Assembly: GCF_000284295.1 (NCBI RefSeq)
Contig: NC_017093.1
Span: 6,634,001-6,698,000 of the forward strand
Origin: Actinoplanes missouriensis 431
GTDB lineage: Bacteria > Actinomycetota > Actinomycetes > Mycobacteriales > Micromonosporaceae
Direction of reading: 5' to 3'
Length of the DNA stretch: 64,000 nt
Under the pieces are notes generated by a model. That model was not told where the DNA came from. It saw only the letters and a list, made by a program, of their open reading frames with translations, and ran no database searches. The translations under genes and the position numbers were made by a program. Positions 43,764 to 56,892 of this stretch are shown piece after piece (position 1 is the stretch's first letter; every line of letters starts with the position of its first letter).

Positions 43764-45041
43764 TCAGGTAGCTGCCACCGCGGCGGTGATCCCCGCGGTA
43801 ATGCGGTCCACGTCCGCGTCGTCCGCCGCATAGGGCGGCATCGTGTAGATCAGGTCCCGGAACGGCCGCAGCCAGACTCCCTCGGCCACCGCCGCCGCGG
43901 TCGCGCGCGCCATGTCCACCGGATGATCCAGCTGCACCACGCCGATCGCACCGAGAACGCGGACATCGGCGACGCCGGGCGCTGCGCGGAGCGGCTCCAG
44001 GCCGTCCTTCAGACGGCTTTCGATCGCGGGTACGCGTACCGCCCAGTCCCCGCCCCGCAGGAGCCCGAGCGACGCGTTCGCCACGGCACACGCCAGCGGG
44101 TTGCCCATGAACGTCGGCCCGTGCGCCAGCCCGCCGCCCTGACCCGCCGAGATCGCCGAGGCCACCTCGGGCGTGCACAGGGTCGCGGCCAGCGTCAAAT
44201 ACCCGCCGGTGAGCGCCTTGCCGAGGCAGAGGATGTCCGGGCTGACCCCGGCGTGCTCGGCGGCGAAGAGCCGGCCGGTCCGCCCGAAGCCGGTGGCGAT
44301 CTCGTCGAAGATCAGGAAGATGCCGTGCGCCGCGGTCGCCTCCCGCAGCACCCGCAGGTACTCCGGATGGTGGAACCGCATGCCACCGGCGCCCTGCACG
44401 ACCGGCTCCACGATCACCGCGGCGATCTCGTCCGCGTGCCGCTCGACGGTCTCGCGCAGCGCGTCGGCGTAATCCGGGCGGAGATCGGCCGGCGGCGCCT
44501 CCGCGAAGACCTGCGCCGGCAGCACCCCGGTCCAGAGCGAGTGCATCCCGCCGTCGGGGTCGCAGACGCTCATCGGGTGGAACGTGTCGCCGTGATAGCC
44601 GCCCCGCCAGGTCGCCAGGCGCCGCCGCCGCGGCCGGCCCAGCGCCCGCTGAGCCTGCAGCGCCATCTTGATCGCCACCTCGACGCCGACCGAGCCGGAG
44701 TCGCAGAGGAAGACGTGCTCCAGGCCGGCCGGCGTCATCTCGACGAGCGTGGCGGCCAGCCGGATCGCCGGCTCGTGGGTGAGGCCACCGAACATCACGT
44801 GGCTCATCCGGCCGGCCTGCTCGGCGAGCGCGGCGTCCAGCACCGGGTGCCGGTACCCGTGGATCGCCGCCCACCAGGACGACATGCCGTCGACCAGCTC
44901 ACGCCCGCCGGCCAGCCGCAGCCGCACGCCCGCCGCGCTCTCCACGAGGTACGGGTCGGTGCGGCCGGGCATCGGGCCGTACGGATGCCAGACGTGCGCC
45001 CGGTCGAGCGCGAGCAGGTCGTCGCGCTCGATGCCGGTCAT
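43764..45041 (-). CDS. bioA: Adenosylmethionine-8-amino-7-oxononanoate aminotransferase
   Basis: The protein has 425 residues. A class III PLP aminotransferase of BioA type: RAHVWHPYGPMPGR at the N-terminus, DGMSSWWAAIHGY, FDEIATGFGRTG and the PLP Lys in LGKALTGGYLTLA. It uses SAM as amino donor in biotin synthesis. Its ATG overlaps the pyrD stop (ATGA) and pyrF follows 20 nt later, an odd place for a biotin gene. Confidence 0.93.
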   Translation of the reverse strand: MTGIERDDLLALDRAHVWHPYGPMPGRTDPYLVESAAGVRLRLAGGRELVDGMSSWWAAIHGYRHPVLDAALAEQAGRMSHVMFGGLTHEPAIRLAATLVEMTPAGLEHVFLCDSGSVGVEVAIKMALQAQRALGRPRRRRLATWRGGYHGDTFHPMSVCDPDGGMHSLWTGVLPAQVFAEAPPADLRPDYADALRETVERHADEIAAVIVEPVVQGAGGMRFHHPEYLRVLREATAAHGIFLIFDEIATGFGRTGRLFAAEHAGVSPDILCLGKALTGGYLTLAATLCTPEVASAISAGQGGGLAHGPTFMGNPLACAVANASLGLLRGGDWAVRVPAIESRLKDGLEPLRAAPGVADVRVLGAIGVVQLDHPVDMARATAAAVAEGVWLRPFRDLIYTMPPYAADDADVDRITAGITAAVAAT

Positions 45042-46062
45042 CGCGCGCGGTGGGAACGGATCGGCCGGGCGCCCCGGGCGACCGCCCGGACCAGGTCCGG
45101 TCCCCGATAGATGAACCCGCTGTAGAGCTGCACCAGCGACGCGCCGGCGTCCAGCAGGCGGGCCGCGTCGTCGACCGACATGACGCCGCCGACGCCGATG
45201 ATCGGCAGCCGGCCGCCGGTCTCGTCGTGCACGAACTTCACCACCTGGCGGGACCGCTCGGTCAGCGGCCGGCCGGAGAGACCGCCGGCCTCATCCGCGA
45301 GGTGCTGGTCGGCCTCGTCGATCCCGTCGCGGGACAGCGTGGTGTTCGTCGCGATCAGCCCGGCCGCGCCGTGCTCCAGGCAGACCTCGAGGAGCTCGGC
45401 GATGGCCGGCTCGGTGAGGTCCGGCGCGATCTTCACGAGCACCGGCACCGGGCCGCTGAGTGCCTTGAGCAGGGCCGCGATCGAGTCCCGGTCCTGCAGC
45501 GAGCGCAGGCCCGGGGTGTTCGGCGAGGAGACGTTGACCGCGATGTAGTCGGCGTACGGGTGCAGCAGCCGGTACGAGGTGAGGTAGTCCTCGACGGCGT
45601 CTTCCAGCGGCGTCACCTTGGACTTGCCGAGCGAGATGCCGAGCGGCACGTCCAGTTTGCCGAGGGCCGCCAGCCGGTCCGCGAGAGCGGCCGCGCCGGC
45701 GTTGTTGAACCCCATCCGGTTGATGATCGCCTCGGACTGCTTGAGCCGGAACAGCCGCGGCCTGTCGTTGCCCGGCTGCTCCTTCGCGGTGACCGTGCCC
45801 ACCTCGACGAACCCGAAACCCAGGGCCGGCCAGGCCGGCAGCGCCACGCCGTTCTTGTCCATCCCGGCGGCCAGGCCGACCCGGTTCGGGAACCGGACGC
45901 CGAACACGTCCACCGGGGCGGCGAACGCGTACCTGCGGCGCATCGCGGCCAGGGCCGGGGCAGGCAGCGTGGCGAGCCGGTTCAGCGTCCACTCGTGGGC
46001 GTGCTCGGCGTCGCCGCCGCCCAGCCGGAACAGGACCGGCCGGGCGACGTTCGCGAACAGAT

Positions 46063-46066
<4 letters not shown>
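45038..46066 (-). CDS. pyrD: Dihydroorotate dehydrogenase, class 2
   Basis: The protein has 342 residues. The N-terminal helix for the membrane/quinone site precedes the FMN barrel; VNVSSPNTPGLRSLQ and GVGGVMSVDDAARLLDAGA are present. It passes electrons to quinone. The GTG at 46066 overlaps the carB stop (GTGA). Confidence 0.96.
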
Positions 46067-49380
<3,314 letters not shown>

Positions 49381-49385
49381 GGTGG

Positions 49386-50537
49386 TCAGCCCTTCTTCTC
49401 GACCAGCTCGACGAACCTGTCGAAGAGGTAGTCGGCGTCGTGCGGGCCGGCGGCGGCCTCGGGGTGGTACTGGACGGTGAAGGCGGGCACCTCGATGCCG
49501 CGCAGGCCCTCGACCACGTTGTCGTTGAGGCAGACGTGCGAGACCTCGACGCCCCCGAAGTCGGTGTCGATCACGGTGTTCAGCGGGGCGTCCACGGCGA
49601 ACCCGTGGTTGTGGCTGGTCACCTCCACCTTGCCGGTGGTCTTGTCGAGCACCGGCTGGTTGATGCCGCGGTGGCCGTACCCCAGCTTGTAGGTCCCGAA
49701 GCCGAGCGCGCGGCCGAGGATCTGGCTGCCGAAGCAGATGCCGAAGAGCGGCACCTCGCGGCGCATCACCTCACGCGCCAGGCTGACCGGGCCGTCGGCG
49801 GTCGCCGGGTCGCCCGGGCCGGGCGAGAAGAAGACCGCGTCCGGGCTGACCGCGAGCAGCTCCTCGATCGACGACGTCGCCGGGAAGATGTGCGTGGTGA
49901 CGCCGCGGGCGGCGAGCCGGCGGGCCACGTTGCGCTTGATGCCCAGGTCCAGCGCGGCGACCGTGTACCGGTGCTCGCCCTCGGCCTTGACCGTGTACTG
50001 CGAAGCGGTGGTGACCTGTGCGGAGAGGTCCGCGCCGATCATCTCCGGCTCGCCCTTGACCCGCTCCAGCAGCGCGGCCGGGTCCAGATCGACCGAGGAG
50101 ATGCCGACCCGCATCGCGCCGCGCTCGCGCAGGTGGCGGGTGAGCGCGCGGGTGTCGACGCCGCTGATCCCGACGACGCCCTCGGCGGCGAGACGCTCGC
50201 CGAGGTCGCCCTGCGAGCGCCAGTTCGACGGGCGGCGGGCCGGGTCGCGGACCACGTAGCCGGCCACCCAGATCCGGTCCGACTCGTCGTCGTCGGCGTT
50301 GACGCCGGTGTTGCCGATCTGCGGCGCGGTCTGCACCACGACCTGCCTGTGGTACGACGGGTCGGTCAGCGTCTCCTGGTATCCGGTCATGCCGGTGGTG
50401 AACACCGCCTCGCCGAACGTCTCCCCGATCGCGCCGTAAGCCGTGCCGGAGAACGTCCGTCCGTCCTCCAGGACCAGAATCGCTGAGCTACCAGGACGGC
50501 TTCGCCGAAGACCCGAAAAATCGTTGGTGAGAGTCAC
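49386..50537 (-). CDS. carA: Carbamoyl-phosphate synthase small subunit
   Basis: The protein has 383 residues. The N-terminal CarA domain (AILVLEDGRTFSGTAYG) is followed by a class I glutamine amidotransferase with nucleophile Cys in PLFGICFGSQILG and His in VQYHPEAAAGP. Supplies ammonia to CarB. GTG 50537 overlaps the pyrC stop (GTGA). Confidence 0.96.
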   Translation of the reverse strand: MTLTNDFSGLRRSRPGSSAILVLEDGRTFSGTAYGAIGETFGEAVFTTGMTGYQETLTDPSYHRQVVVQTAPQIGNTGVNADDDESDRIWVAGYVVRDPARRPSNWRSQGDLGERLAAEGVVGISGVDTRALTRHLRERGAMRVGISSVDLDPAALLERVKGEPEMIGADLSAQVTTASQYTVKAEGEHRYTVAALDLGIKRNVARRLAARGVTTHIFPATSSIEELLAVSPDAVFFSPGPGDPATADGPVSLAREVMRREVPLFGICFGSQILGRALGFGTYKLGYGHRGINQPVLDKTTGKVEVTSHNHGFAVDAPLNTVIDTDFGGVEVSHVCLNDNVVEGLRGIEVPAFTVQYHPEAAAGPHDADYLFDRFVELVEKKG

Positions 50538-51795
50538 TTGACAGCCTTTCCGTCCAGAACCGTCGCTTCGCCCCGCAGGAAGGTCGCCACGATGCGACCG
50601 GGCAGGGTCATACCCGCGTACGGCGTGTTCCTGCTGCGGCTCGCCAGTTCCGACGGGTCGACCACCCCGCGGTACGACGGATCCACCAGCGTGAGGTTGG
50701 CCGGCGTGCCGGCCGTCAGGTCGCCGCCGTGACCGGTCAGCCCGGCGATGCGCGCCGGGGCGACCGACATCCGGTCGGCGATCAGGTCCCAGTTCTCCCC
50801 GAAGACGCTCAGCACGATCGGCAGCGCGGTCTGCAGACCGAGCATGCCGGGACGTGCGTAGGCCCACTCGCACTCCTTGTCCTGCACGGCGTGCGGCGCG
50901 TGATCGGTGGCGACCACGTCGATCACACCGTCCAGCAGCGCCTGGCGCAGGGCTTCGACGTCCTTACGCGTACGTAAGGGGGGGTTGACCTTGAAGACCG
51001 GGTCGTAGCCGGCCGCGAGCTCGTCGGTGAGCAGGAGGTGATGGGGGGTGACCTCGGCGGTCACGCGCACGCCGCGCGCCTTGGCCTGCCGCAGCACCTC
51101 GACCGAACCGGCGGTGGAGACGTGGCAGACGTGCAGGCGGCTGCCGACGTGCTCGGCCAGCAGCACGTCCCGGGCGATGATCGCCTCCTCGGCGACCGCG
51201 GGCCAGCCGGTCAGGCCCAGGCGGGTGCTGACCTCGCCCTCGTGCATCTGCGCGCCCTCGGTGAGCCGCGGCTCCTCGGCGTGCTGGGCGATCACGCCGT
51301 CGAAGGCCTTCACGTACTCCAGCGCCCGGCGCATCAGGCGCGGGTCGGCGACGCAGAAGCCGTCATCCGAGAAGATCCGCACGTTCGCCGCCGAGCTCGC
51401 CATCGCGCCCAGCTCGGCGAGCTGCTTGCCGGCCAGCCCGATGGTGACCGCGCCGATCGGCTGCACGTCGACCAGACCGGCCTCCCGGCCGAGCCGCCAG
51501 ACCTGCTCGACCACGCCGGCCGTGTCCGCGACCGGGTCGGTGTTCGCCATCGCGCAGACCGCCGTGTACCCGCCGAGAGCGGCGGCGCGCGAGCCGGTGT
51601 CCACCGTCTCGGCGTCCTCCCGGCCAGGTTCGCGCAGGTGGGTGTGGACGTCGACGAGGCCGGGCAGCGCGACCAGGCCGGTCGCGTCGATGACCTGAGC
51701 GGTGTTGTCCGGTTCCGCGGCGATCACGCCGTCCTTGATGACCAGGTCGGTCGGCGCGGCGCCGAGGACCGAGACGCCCTTGAGCAGGTACGCCA

Positions 51796-51796
<1 letters not shown>
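50534..51796 (-). CDS. pyrC: Dihydroorotase
   Basis: The protein has 420 residues. Metal ligands are in DVHTHLREPG, with later His in HVSTAGSVEV and ATDHAPHAVQDKE. Third step of pyrimidine synthesis. GGGAGG lies 6 nt before ATG 51796, which shares a base with the pyrB stop. Confidence 0.96.
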
Positions 51797-52712
<916 letters not shown>

Positions 52713-52716
<4 letters not shown>

Positions 52717-53273
52717 TTGAGGCCTCCGATCAGCCGTACCTCGTCGGAGCCGTCGGTCTCGGTGAGCGCGACCTTCACGCTCTCGCTGAGCGCCGTCGGG
52801 ATGTTCTTGCCGACGTAGTCGGCGCGGATCGGCAGCTGCCGGTGGCCCCGGTCGACCAGGACCGCGAGCTGCACCGAGCTCGGCCGGCCCAGGTCCTGCA
52901 GCGCGTCGAGCGCGGCGCGGACCGAGCGACCGGAGAAGAGCACGTCGTCGACGAGGATCACCCGCAGGCCGTCGATGCCGCCGCTGGGCAGCTCGGTCCT
53001 GCCGAGCGCGCGGGTGGCCTTGAGGCGCAGGTCGTCGCGGTAGAGCGTGATGTCGAGCGAGCCGACCGGGACCTCGACGCCCTCGAAGGCGTGGATCCGG
53101 GCGGCCAGACGGTGCGCGAGCGGCACGCCGCGCGTCGGGATGCCGAGCAGCACGGTGCCGGTGGCGCCGGAGGTCTTCTCGAGAATCTGATGCGCGATGC
53201 GGTCCACGACCCGATGCAGGTCGGCACCTTCCAGAATGATCTTGCTAGGCGCGTCTGCGCGTGGCTGCGCCAC
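52713..53273 (-). CDS. pyrR: Pyr operon regulator / uracil phosphoribosyltransferase
   Basis: The protein has 186 residues. PRPP-binding motif VILVDDVLFSGRSVRAAL; PyrR-type N-terminus KIILEGADLHRVVDRIAHQI. It binds pyr leader RNA in the presence of UMP and can salvage uracil. GTG 53273 follows a strong AAGGAGG at 6 nt, and a PyrR-type RNA loop sits just before that site. First gene of the operon. Confidence 0.96.
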
Positions 53274-53287
53274 GGCGGACCTCCTTC

Positions 53288-53305
53288 CCCGCCTCACGGG
53301 ACGGG
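53288..53305 (-). promoter_or_regulatory. PyrR-binding type RNA hairpin before pyrR
   Basis: Minus-strand RNA: stem CCCG/CGGG around the loop UCCCGUGAGG, which fits the PyrR recognition pattern UCCNGNGAGG. Two bases later comes the AAGGAGG site, so PyrR binding could hide the ribosome binding site. Confidence 0.7.
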
Positions 53306-53358
53306 TCGTTAAAGGATGTCGGTTTCGGAACGACCCCGTTACGGGCCGGCCCGAGGGC

Positions 53359-53371
53359 TGACGCTACGTTA
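53359..53371. promoter_or_regulatory. BldD-like box 1
   Basis: TGACGCTACGTTA fits the BldD consensus TNACNC(A/T)GNGTNA with one mismatch. It overlaps the possible pyrR -10. Confidence 0.5.
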
Positions 53372-53376
53372 CCAGT

Positions 53377-53389
53377 GGACGCAGCGTTG
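53377..53389. promoter_or_regulatory. BldD-like box 2 (weaker)
   Basis: GGACGCAGCGTTG matches the core ACNCAGNGT with mismatches at both ends. Its centre is 18 bp from box 1. Confidence 0.35.
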
Positions 53390-53520
53390 ACCATGGTGAC
53401 GTGCCTGACTGGAGCAGACCGGACAAATCCTGCAACTGGGGATACAGCCGGTAACTTTGGGGCGGCCCGCGCGACTCATCGGTAACCAACACTTGACCGG
53501 CGGTCGCAAACTCCGTACCG

Positions 53521-53533
53521 TCACGCAGCGTAG
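53521..53533. promoter_or_regulatory. BldD-like box 3, before bldD
   Basis: TCACGCAGCGTAG fits the consensus TNACNC(A/T)GNGTNA except for the last base. It is 53 bp before the bldD ATG, as expected for BldD autorepression. Confidence 0.6.
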
Positions 53534-53585
53534 CGATCCGCGAGGAAAGAACCCTCCGGGCCAGCACAGTACCGGGAGTGTCCGT

Positions 53586-54074
53586 ATGCCGTCTGAGTAC
53601 GCCAAGTCGCTGGGCGCTCGCCTGCGCTCCATCCGCCAGCAGCAGGGCCTGTCCCTGCAGGGCGTCGAAGAGAAGTCCAACGGCCGCTGGAAGGCTGTCG
53701 TCGTGGGCTCGTACGAGCGTGGCGACCGCGCGGTGACCGTCTCGCGTCTGGCCGAACTGGCCGACTTCTACCGAGTGCCCGTCTCGGAACTGCTGCCCGA
53801 CGGCAGCGGCATCCGTCTCGAGGCCACCAACAAGATCGTGCTGGACCTGGAGAAGCTCTACGACACCACGGGCGAAGACCTCGCCTACGTGGCGCGTTAC
53901 GCCCGGGCCATCCAGCAGCAGCGCGGCGACTACAACGGCCGCGTCCTGTCGATCCGCGCCGACGACCTGCGCGCGCTCGCCATCGTCTACGACATCTCGC
54001 CGTCGGGCCTCATCGAGCGCCTCACCGAGCAGGGTGTCCTGGTCGCCGACCCGCGCGCGTTCTTCGCCAGCTGA
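53586..54074 (+). CDS. bldD: Developmental regulator BldD
   Basis: The protein has 162 residues. N-terminal XRE-type helix-turn-helix (YAKSLGARLRSIRQQQGLSL). The C-terminal domain keeps the cyclic di-GMP-binding signature RGD-x8-RxxD (RGDYNGRVLSIRADD). In Streptomyces BldD bound to tetrameric cyclic di-GMP represses sporulation genes. ATG 53586 follows GGGAG. The second half is highly conserved. Confidence 0.96.
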   Translation: MPSEYAKSLGARLRSIRQQQGLSLQGVEEKSNGRWKAVVVGSYERGDRAVTVSRLAELADFYRVPVSELLPDGSGIRLEATNKIVLDLEKLYDTTGEDLAYVARYARAIQQQRGDYNGRVLSIRADDLRALAIVYDISPSGLIERLTEQGVLVADPRAFFAS

Positions 54075-54100
54075 CACAGAGCGCCACCAGCACCACCGAA

Positions 54101-54131
54101 GCCCGCGCCGCTCATTCGGCGCGGGCTTTTC
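54101..54131 (+). terminator. bldD terminator
   Basis: Hairpin with arms AGCCCGCGCCG and CGGCGCGGGCT followed by TTTTCC, 26 nt after the bldD stop. Confidence 0.92.
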
Positions 54132-54194
54132 CGTGCGATGTGACGTTCCGCTCCGCAGGGGGAGGGCTCTCCGCCCGTACCCCGGGAAAGCGAA

Positions 54195-54221
54195 ACGGCC
54201 CGGACCTGAGGTCCGGGCCGT
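54195..54221 (-). terminator. nusB terminator
   Basis: Hairpin ACGGCCCGGACCT/AGGTCCGGGCCGT just past the nusB stop; on the minus strand it is followed by TTTCGCTTTCC. Confidence 0.88.
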
Positions 54222-54235
54222 CACCACGATCGCTC

Positions 54236-54670
54236 TCAGCGGGTGGCGAACGCCGCGATCCGGTCGAGCAGACCGTTGAGGAAGCGCGGGCTGTCGTCCG
54301 TCGACATCTCCTTCGCCAGCTCGACGGCCTCGGTGATGGCCACCGGGTCGTCGACGTCCGGCACGTAGAGGAGCTCGTAGACCGCGATCCGCGCCAGGTT
54401 GCGGTCCACCGTCGGCATCCGGTCGATCGTCCAGCCCTCGGCGTAACTGGCGATCAGCTCGTCGATGCGGTCCAGGTTCTTGGCGACACCCTCGATCAGC
54501 TCGGTGGCGTAGCCCATGTGTTCCGGGTGGGGCTTGGCGATCCGGTCCAGGTACGTGATGAGCACCTGACCAGGCGGGAGGTCGCGCAGGTCCGCCTCGA
54601 ACAGGACGTCGAGGGCTCGCTTGCGCGCCTTGCGACGCGCGAGCCGTTCCTTCTTGGGACCTTCGGCCAT
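54236..54670 (-). CDS. nusB: Transcription antitermination factor NusB
   Basis: A 144-residue helical protein: RRKARKRALDVLFEADLRD at the N-terminus and VAITEAVELAKEMSTDDSPRF-type C-terminus. It works with NusE/S10 in rRNA antitermination. Its ATG shares a base with the efp stop (TGATG). Confidence 0.96.
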   Translation of the reverse strand: MAEGPKKERLARRKARKRALDVLFEADLRDLPPGQVLITYLDRIAKPHPEHMGYATELIEGVAKNLDRIDELIASYAEGWTIDRMPTVDRNLARIAVYELLYVPDVDDPVAITEAVELAKEMSTDDSPRFLNGLLDRIAAFATR

Positions 54671-55227
54671 CAGCTGCGGCCGAGGTAGCGGCCGTCGCGG
54701 GTGTCGACCTTGATCTTCTCACCGGTGGTGATGAAGAGCGGAACGTTGACAGTGGCGCCGGTCTCGACGGTGGCCGGCTTGGTGCCGCCGGTGGAGCGGT
54801 CGCCCTGCAGGCCGGGCTCGGTGTAGGTGACCTCGAGGAACACGCTGGTCGGCAGCTCGATGTAGAGCGGCACACCCTCGTGCAGGGCCACCGTGGCCTC
54901 GGCCTCGGGGAGCAGGTAGTTCGCGTTGTCACCGACCGTGCTGCCGGAGACGTGGATCTGGTCGTAGGTGTCCAGGTCCATGAAGACGAAGTCCTCGCCG
55001 TCCTGGTACAGGTACTGCATCGTGCGCTTGTCCACGGTCGCGGTGTCGACCTTGGTGCCCGCGTTGAAGGTCTTGTCGACGACCTTGCCGGACAGCACGT
55101 GCTTCAGGGTGGTCCGCACGAACGCCGGCCCCTTGCCCGGCTTGACGTGCTGGAACTCGACGACAGTCCACAACTCCTTGTCGAGGTTGAGCACCAGGCC
55201 GTTCTTCAGGTCGTTGGTGGAAGCCAT
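54670..55227 (-). CDS. efp: Elongation factor P
   Basis: A 185-residue three-domain protein. VKPGKGPAFVRTTLKH contains the tip Lys (about 32) that contacts the ribosome; in actinomycetes the tip is typically unmodified with flanking prolines. C-terminal OB fold ends in DTRDGRYLGRS. Rescues ribosomes stalled at prolines. Part of aroB-aroQ-efp-nusB. Confidence 0.97.
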   Translation of the reverse strand: MASTNDLKNGLVLNLDKELWTVVEFQHVKPGKGPAFVRTTLKHVLSGKVVDKTFNAGTKVDTATVDKRTMQYLYQDGEDFVFMDLDTYDQIHVSGSTVGDNANYLLPEAEATVALHEGVPLYIELPTSVFLEVTYTEPGLQGDRSTGGTKPATVETGATVNVPLFITTGEKIKVDTRDGRYLGRS

Positions 55228-55302
55228 GTCCTGCCTTGATTTCGAAGCGTATCGGTGACCGAACGAGTCTACCGGCGGCGACCCGGTCGCAGCGAATCGG
55301 GC

Positions 55303-55722
55303 TTACCGCGCGATGTGTTCCAGTGCGAGGCGATATCCGTCGAATCCGAGACCGGCGATCACACCGGTCGCCACGGCGGAAATCACCGAATGGTGACGGA
55401 ACTCCTCGCGGGTGTGGACGTTGGAGATGTGCACCTCGACGAGCTTGCCGCGAAGCATCGCGCAGGCGTCGCGTACCGCGTAGTTGTAGTGCGTCCAGGC
55501 GCCCGGGTTGAGCACCACGTCGGCGCCCTCGTCGGCCGCCCGGTAGAGCCATTCGAGCATCTCATGCTCGGCGTTCGTCTGCTTCACGTCGACGGTCAGA
55601 CCCAGATCGTCGGCCACCGTCTGGCACATCTCGACCAGGTCGGCGTAGGTCGAGGAGCCGTAGATCCCGGGCTCGCGCAGTCCCAGCCGTCCCAGGTTCG
55701 GGCCGTTCAGCACATAGATCAT
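55303..55722 (-). CDS. aroQ: 3-dehydroquinate dehydratase, type II
   Basis: A 139-residue protein. YVLNGPNLGRLGLREPGIYG, NPGAWTHYNYAVRDA and VEVHISNVHTREEFR hold the Tyr/Arg/His active site. Third step of the shikimate pathway. ATG overlaps the aroB stop (ATGA). Confidence 0.96.
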   Translation of the reverse strand: MIYVLNGPNLGRLGLREPGIYGSSTYADLVEMCQTVADDLGLTVDVKQTNAEHEMLEWLYRAADEGADVVLNPGAWTHYNYAVRDACAMLRGKLVEVHISNVHTREEFRHHSVISAVATGVIAGLGFDGYRLALEHIAR

Positions 55723-56783
55723 CGGGCCACCGCCGCGTAGGCGCGCTCCAGCAGCTCCTCGTCCGGCCCGGCCAGGATGCCGGGTTGCGCCAGGCCGTCC
55801 AGGACCACGAACCGCAGGGTCGCCGCCCGCGCCTTCTTGTCGACGCGCATCGCGGGCAGGAGCTCGGTCCAGGCCCCTTGCGGGTACGTCGTGGGCAGCC
55901 CCAGCGATTCCAGCACCGCCCGGTGCCGCGCCGCTGTGGCGTCGTCCAGCCGGCCGGTGAGCCGGCCCAGCTCGGCCGCGAACACCAGGCCCACCGCGAT
56001 CGCGTCCCCGTGCTTCCAGGTGTACTTCTCCCGGCGCTCGATCGCGTGCCCCAGCGTGTGCCCGTAGTTGAGGATCTCCCGCAGCCCGGACTCCTTGAGG
56101 TCGACGCTCACCACCTGCGCCTTCACCCGGATCTTGCGCTCGACCAGCTCCCGCAGCACGGCACTGCGCGGGTCGAGCGCCGCCGCCGGGTCCGCCTCGA
56201 TCAGCTCGAGGATCCGCGGATCGGCGATGAAGCCGCCCTTGACCACCTCGGCCATCCCGGCGGCGATGTCCTCGGCGGGCAGCGTGTCGAGCGCGTCCAG
56301 GTCGCAGAGCACGCCGGCGGGCGGGTGGAACGCGCCGACCAGGTTCTTGCCGGCCGCGATGTTCACCGCGGTCTTGCCACCGACGGCGGCGTCGACCATC
56401 CCGGCCACCGAGGTGGCGACCGGCACCCAGCGGACCCCGCGCAGCCAGGCCGCCGCGACGTACCCGGCCAGGTCCGTCGTGGCTCCGCCGCCCACACCCA
56501 CCACCACATCGGTACGGGTGAAGCCGGCCGCCCCGAGTTCGTCCCAGCAGCGGGCCGCCACCTCGATCGACTTCCCGCGCTCGGCGTCCGGCACCTCGAT
56601 CGGCACCACCGTGGCCGCGCCGGCCGCCTTGGCGACCGCCTCGGCCCGGTCCCGCAGCGTCGGCGGGTGCAGCACCGCGACCCGCGTCGCACCCTCGATC
56701 AGCCCGGGCAGCTCACCTTCGAGCCCACGCCCGACGATCACGTCATACGGACGGTCACCCGTCACCGGAATCCGCGTCACCAC
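55719..56783 (-). CDS. aroB: 3-dehydroquinate synthase
   Basis: About 354 residues. NAD-binding GVGGGATTDLAGYVAA and metal-site residues in EVVKGGFIAD and NYGHTLGHAIE are intact. Second step of the shikimate pathway. GTG 56783 was chosen because TAGGGT lies exactly 7 nt upstream; the GTG at 56792 would overlap this hexamer. Confidence 0.94.
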   Translation of the reverse strand: MVTRIPVTGDRPYDVIVGRGLEGELPGLIEGATRVAVLHPPTLRDRAEAVAKAAGAATVVPIEVPDAERGKSIEVAARCWDELGAAGFTRTDVVVGVGGGATTDLAGYVAAAWLRGVRWVPVATSVAGMVDAAVGGKTAVNIAAGKNLVGAFHPPAGVLCDLDALDTLPAEDIAAGMAEVVKGGFIADPRILELIEADPAAALDPRSAVLRELVERKIRVKAQVVSVDLKESGLREILNYGHTLGHAIERREKYTWKHGDAIAVGLVFAAELGRLTGRLDDATAARHRAVLESLGLPTTYPQGAWTELLPAMRVDKKARAATLRFVVLDGLAQPGILAGPDEELLERAYAAVAR

Positions 56784-56851
56784 GGCCGTCACCCTATCCG
56801 CGCCGGACCCCCGCGCTGTGCCCCCATCGCGGTCATTCCACTCCTCGGATG

Positions 56852-56882
56852 GGGTTATATACAGATAACCCTAGAGGGGTTA
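56852..56882 (+). promoter_or_regulatory. Overlapping palindromes before the RHH/Clp-N gene
   Basis: GGGTTAT-N6-ATAACCC (56852-56871) overlaps TAACCC-N5-GGGTTA (56866-56882). Three GGGTTA half-sites in alternating orientation are an operator pattern typical of ribbon-helix-helix proteins. It lies 10-41 bp before the ATG. Confidence 0.6.
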
Positions 56883-56892
56883 CAACTGAGTC

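Larger units (their letters stand above)
53274..53585. promoter_or_regulatory. Divergent pyrR-bldD control region
   Basis: About 310 bp. It holds the PyrR loop, a possible pyrR -10 TAACGT (minus, 53366-53371), three BldD-like boxes and the bldD ribosome binding site (GGGAG, 53572-53576). No gene seen. Confidence 0.65.
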
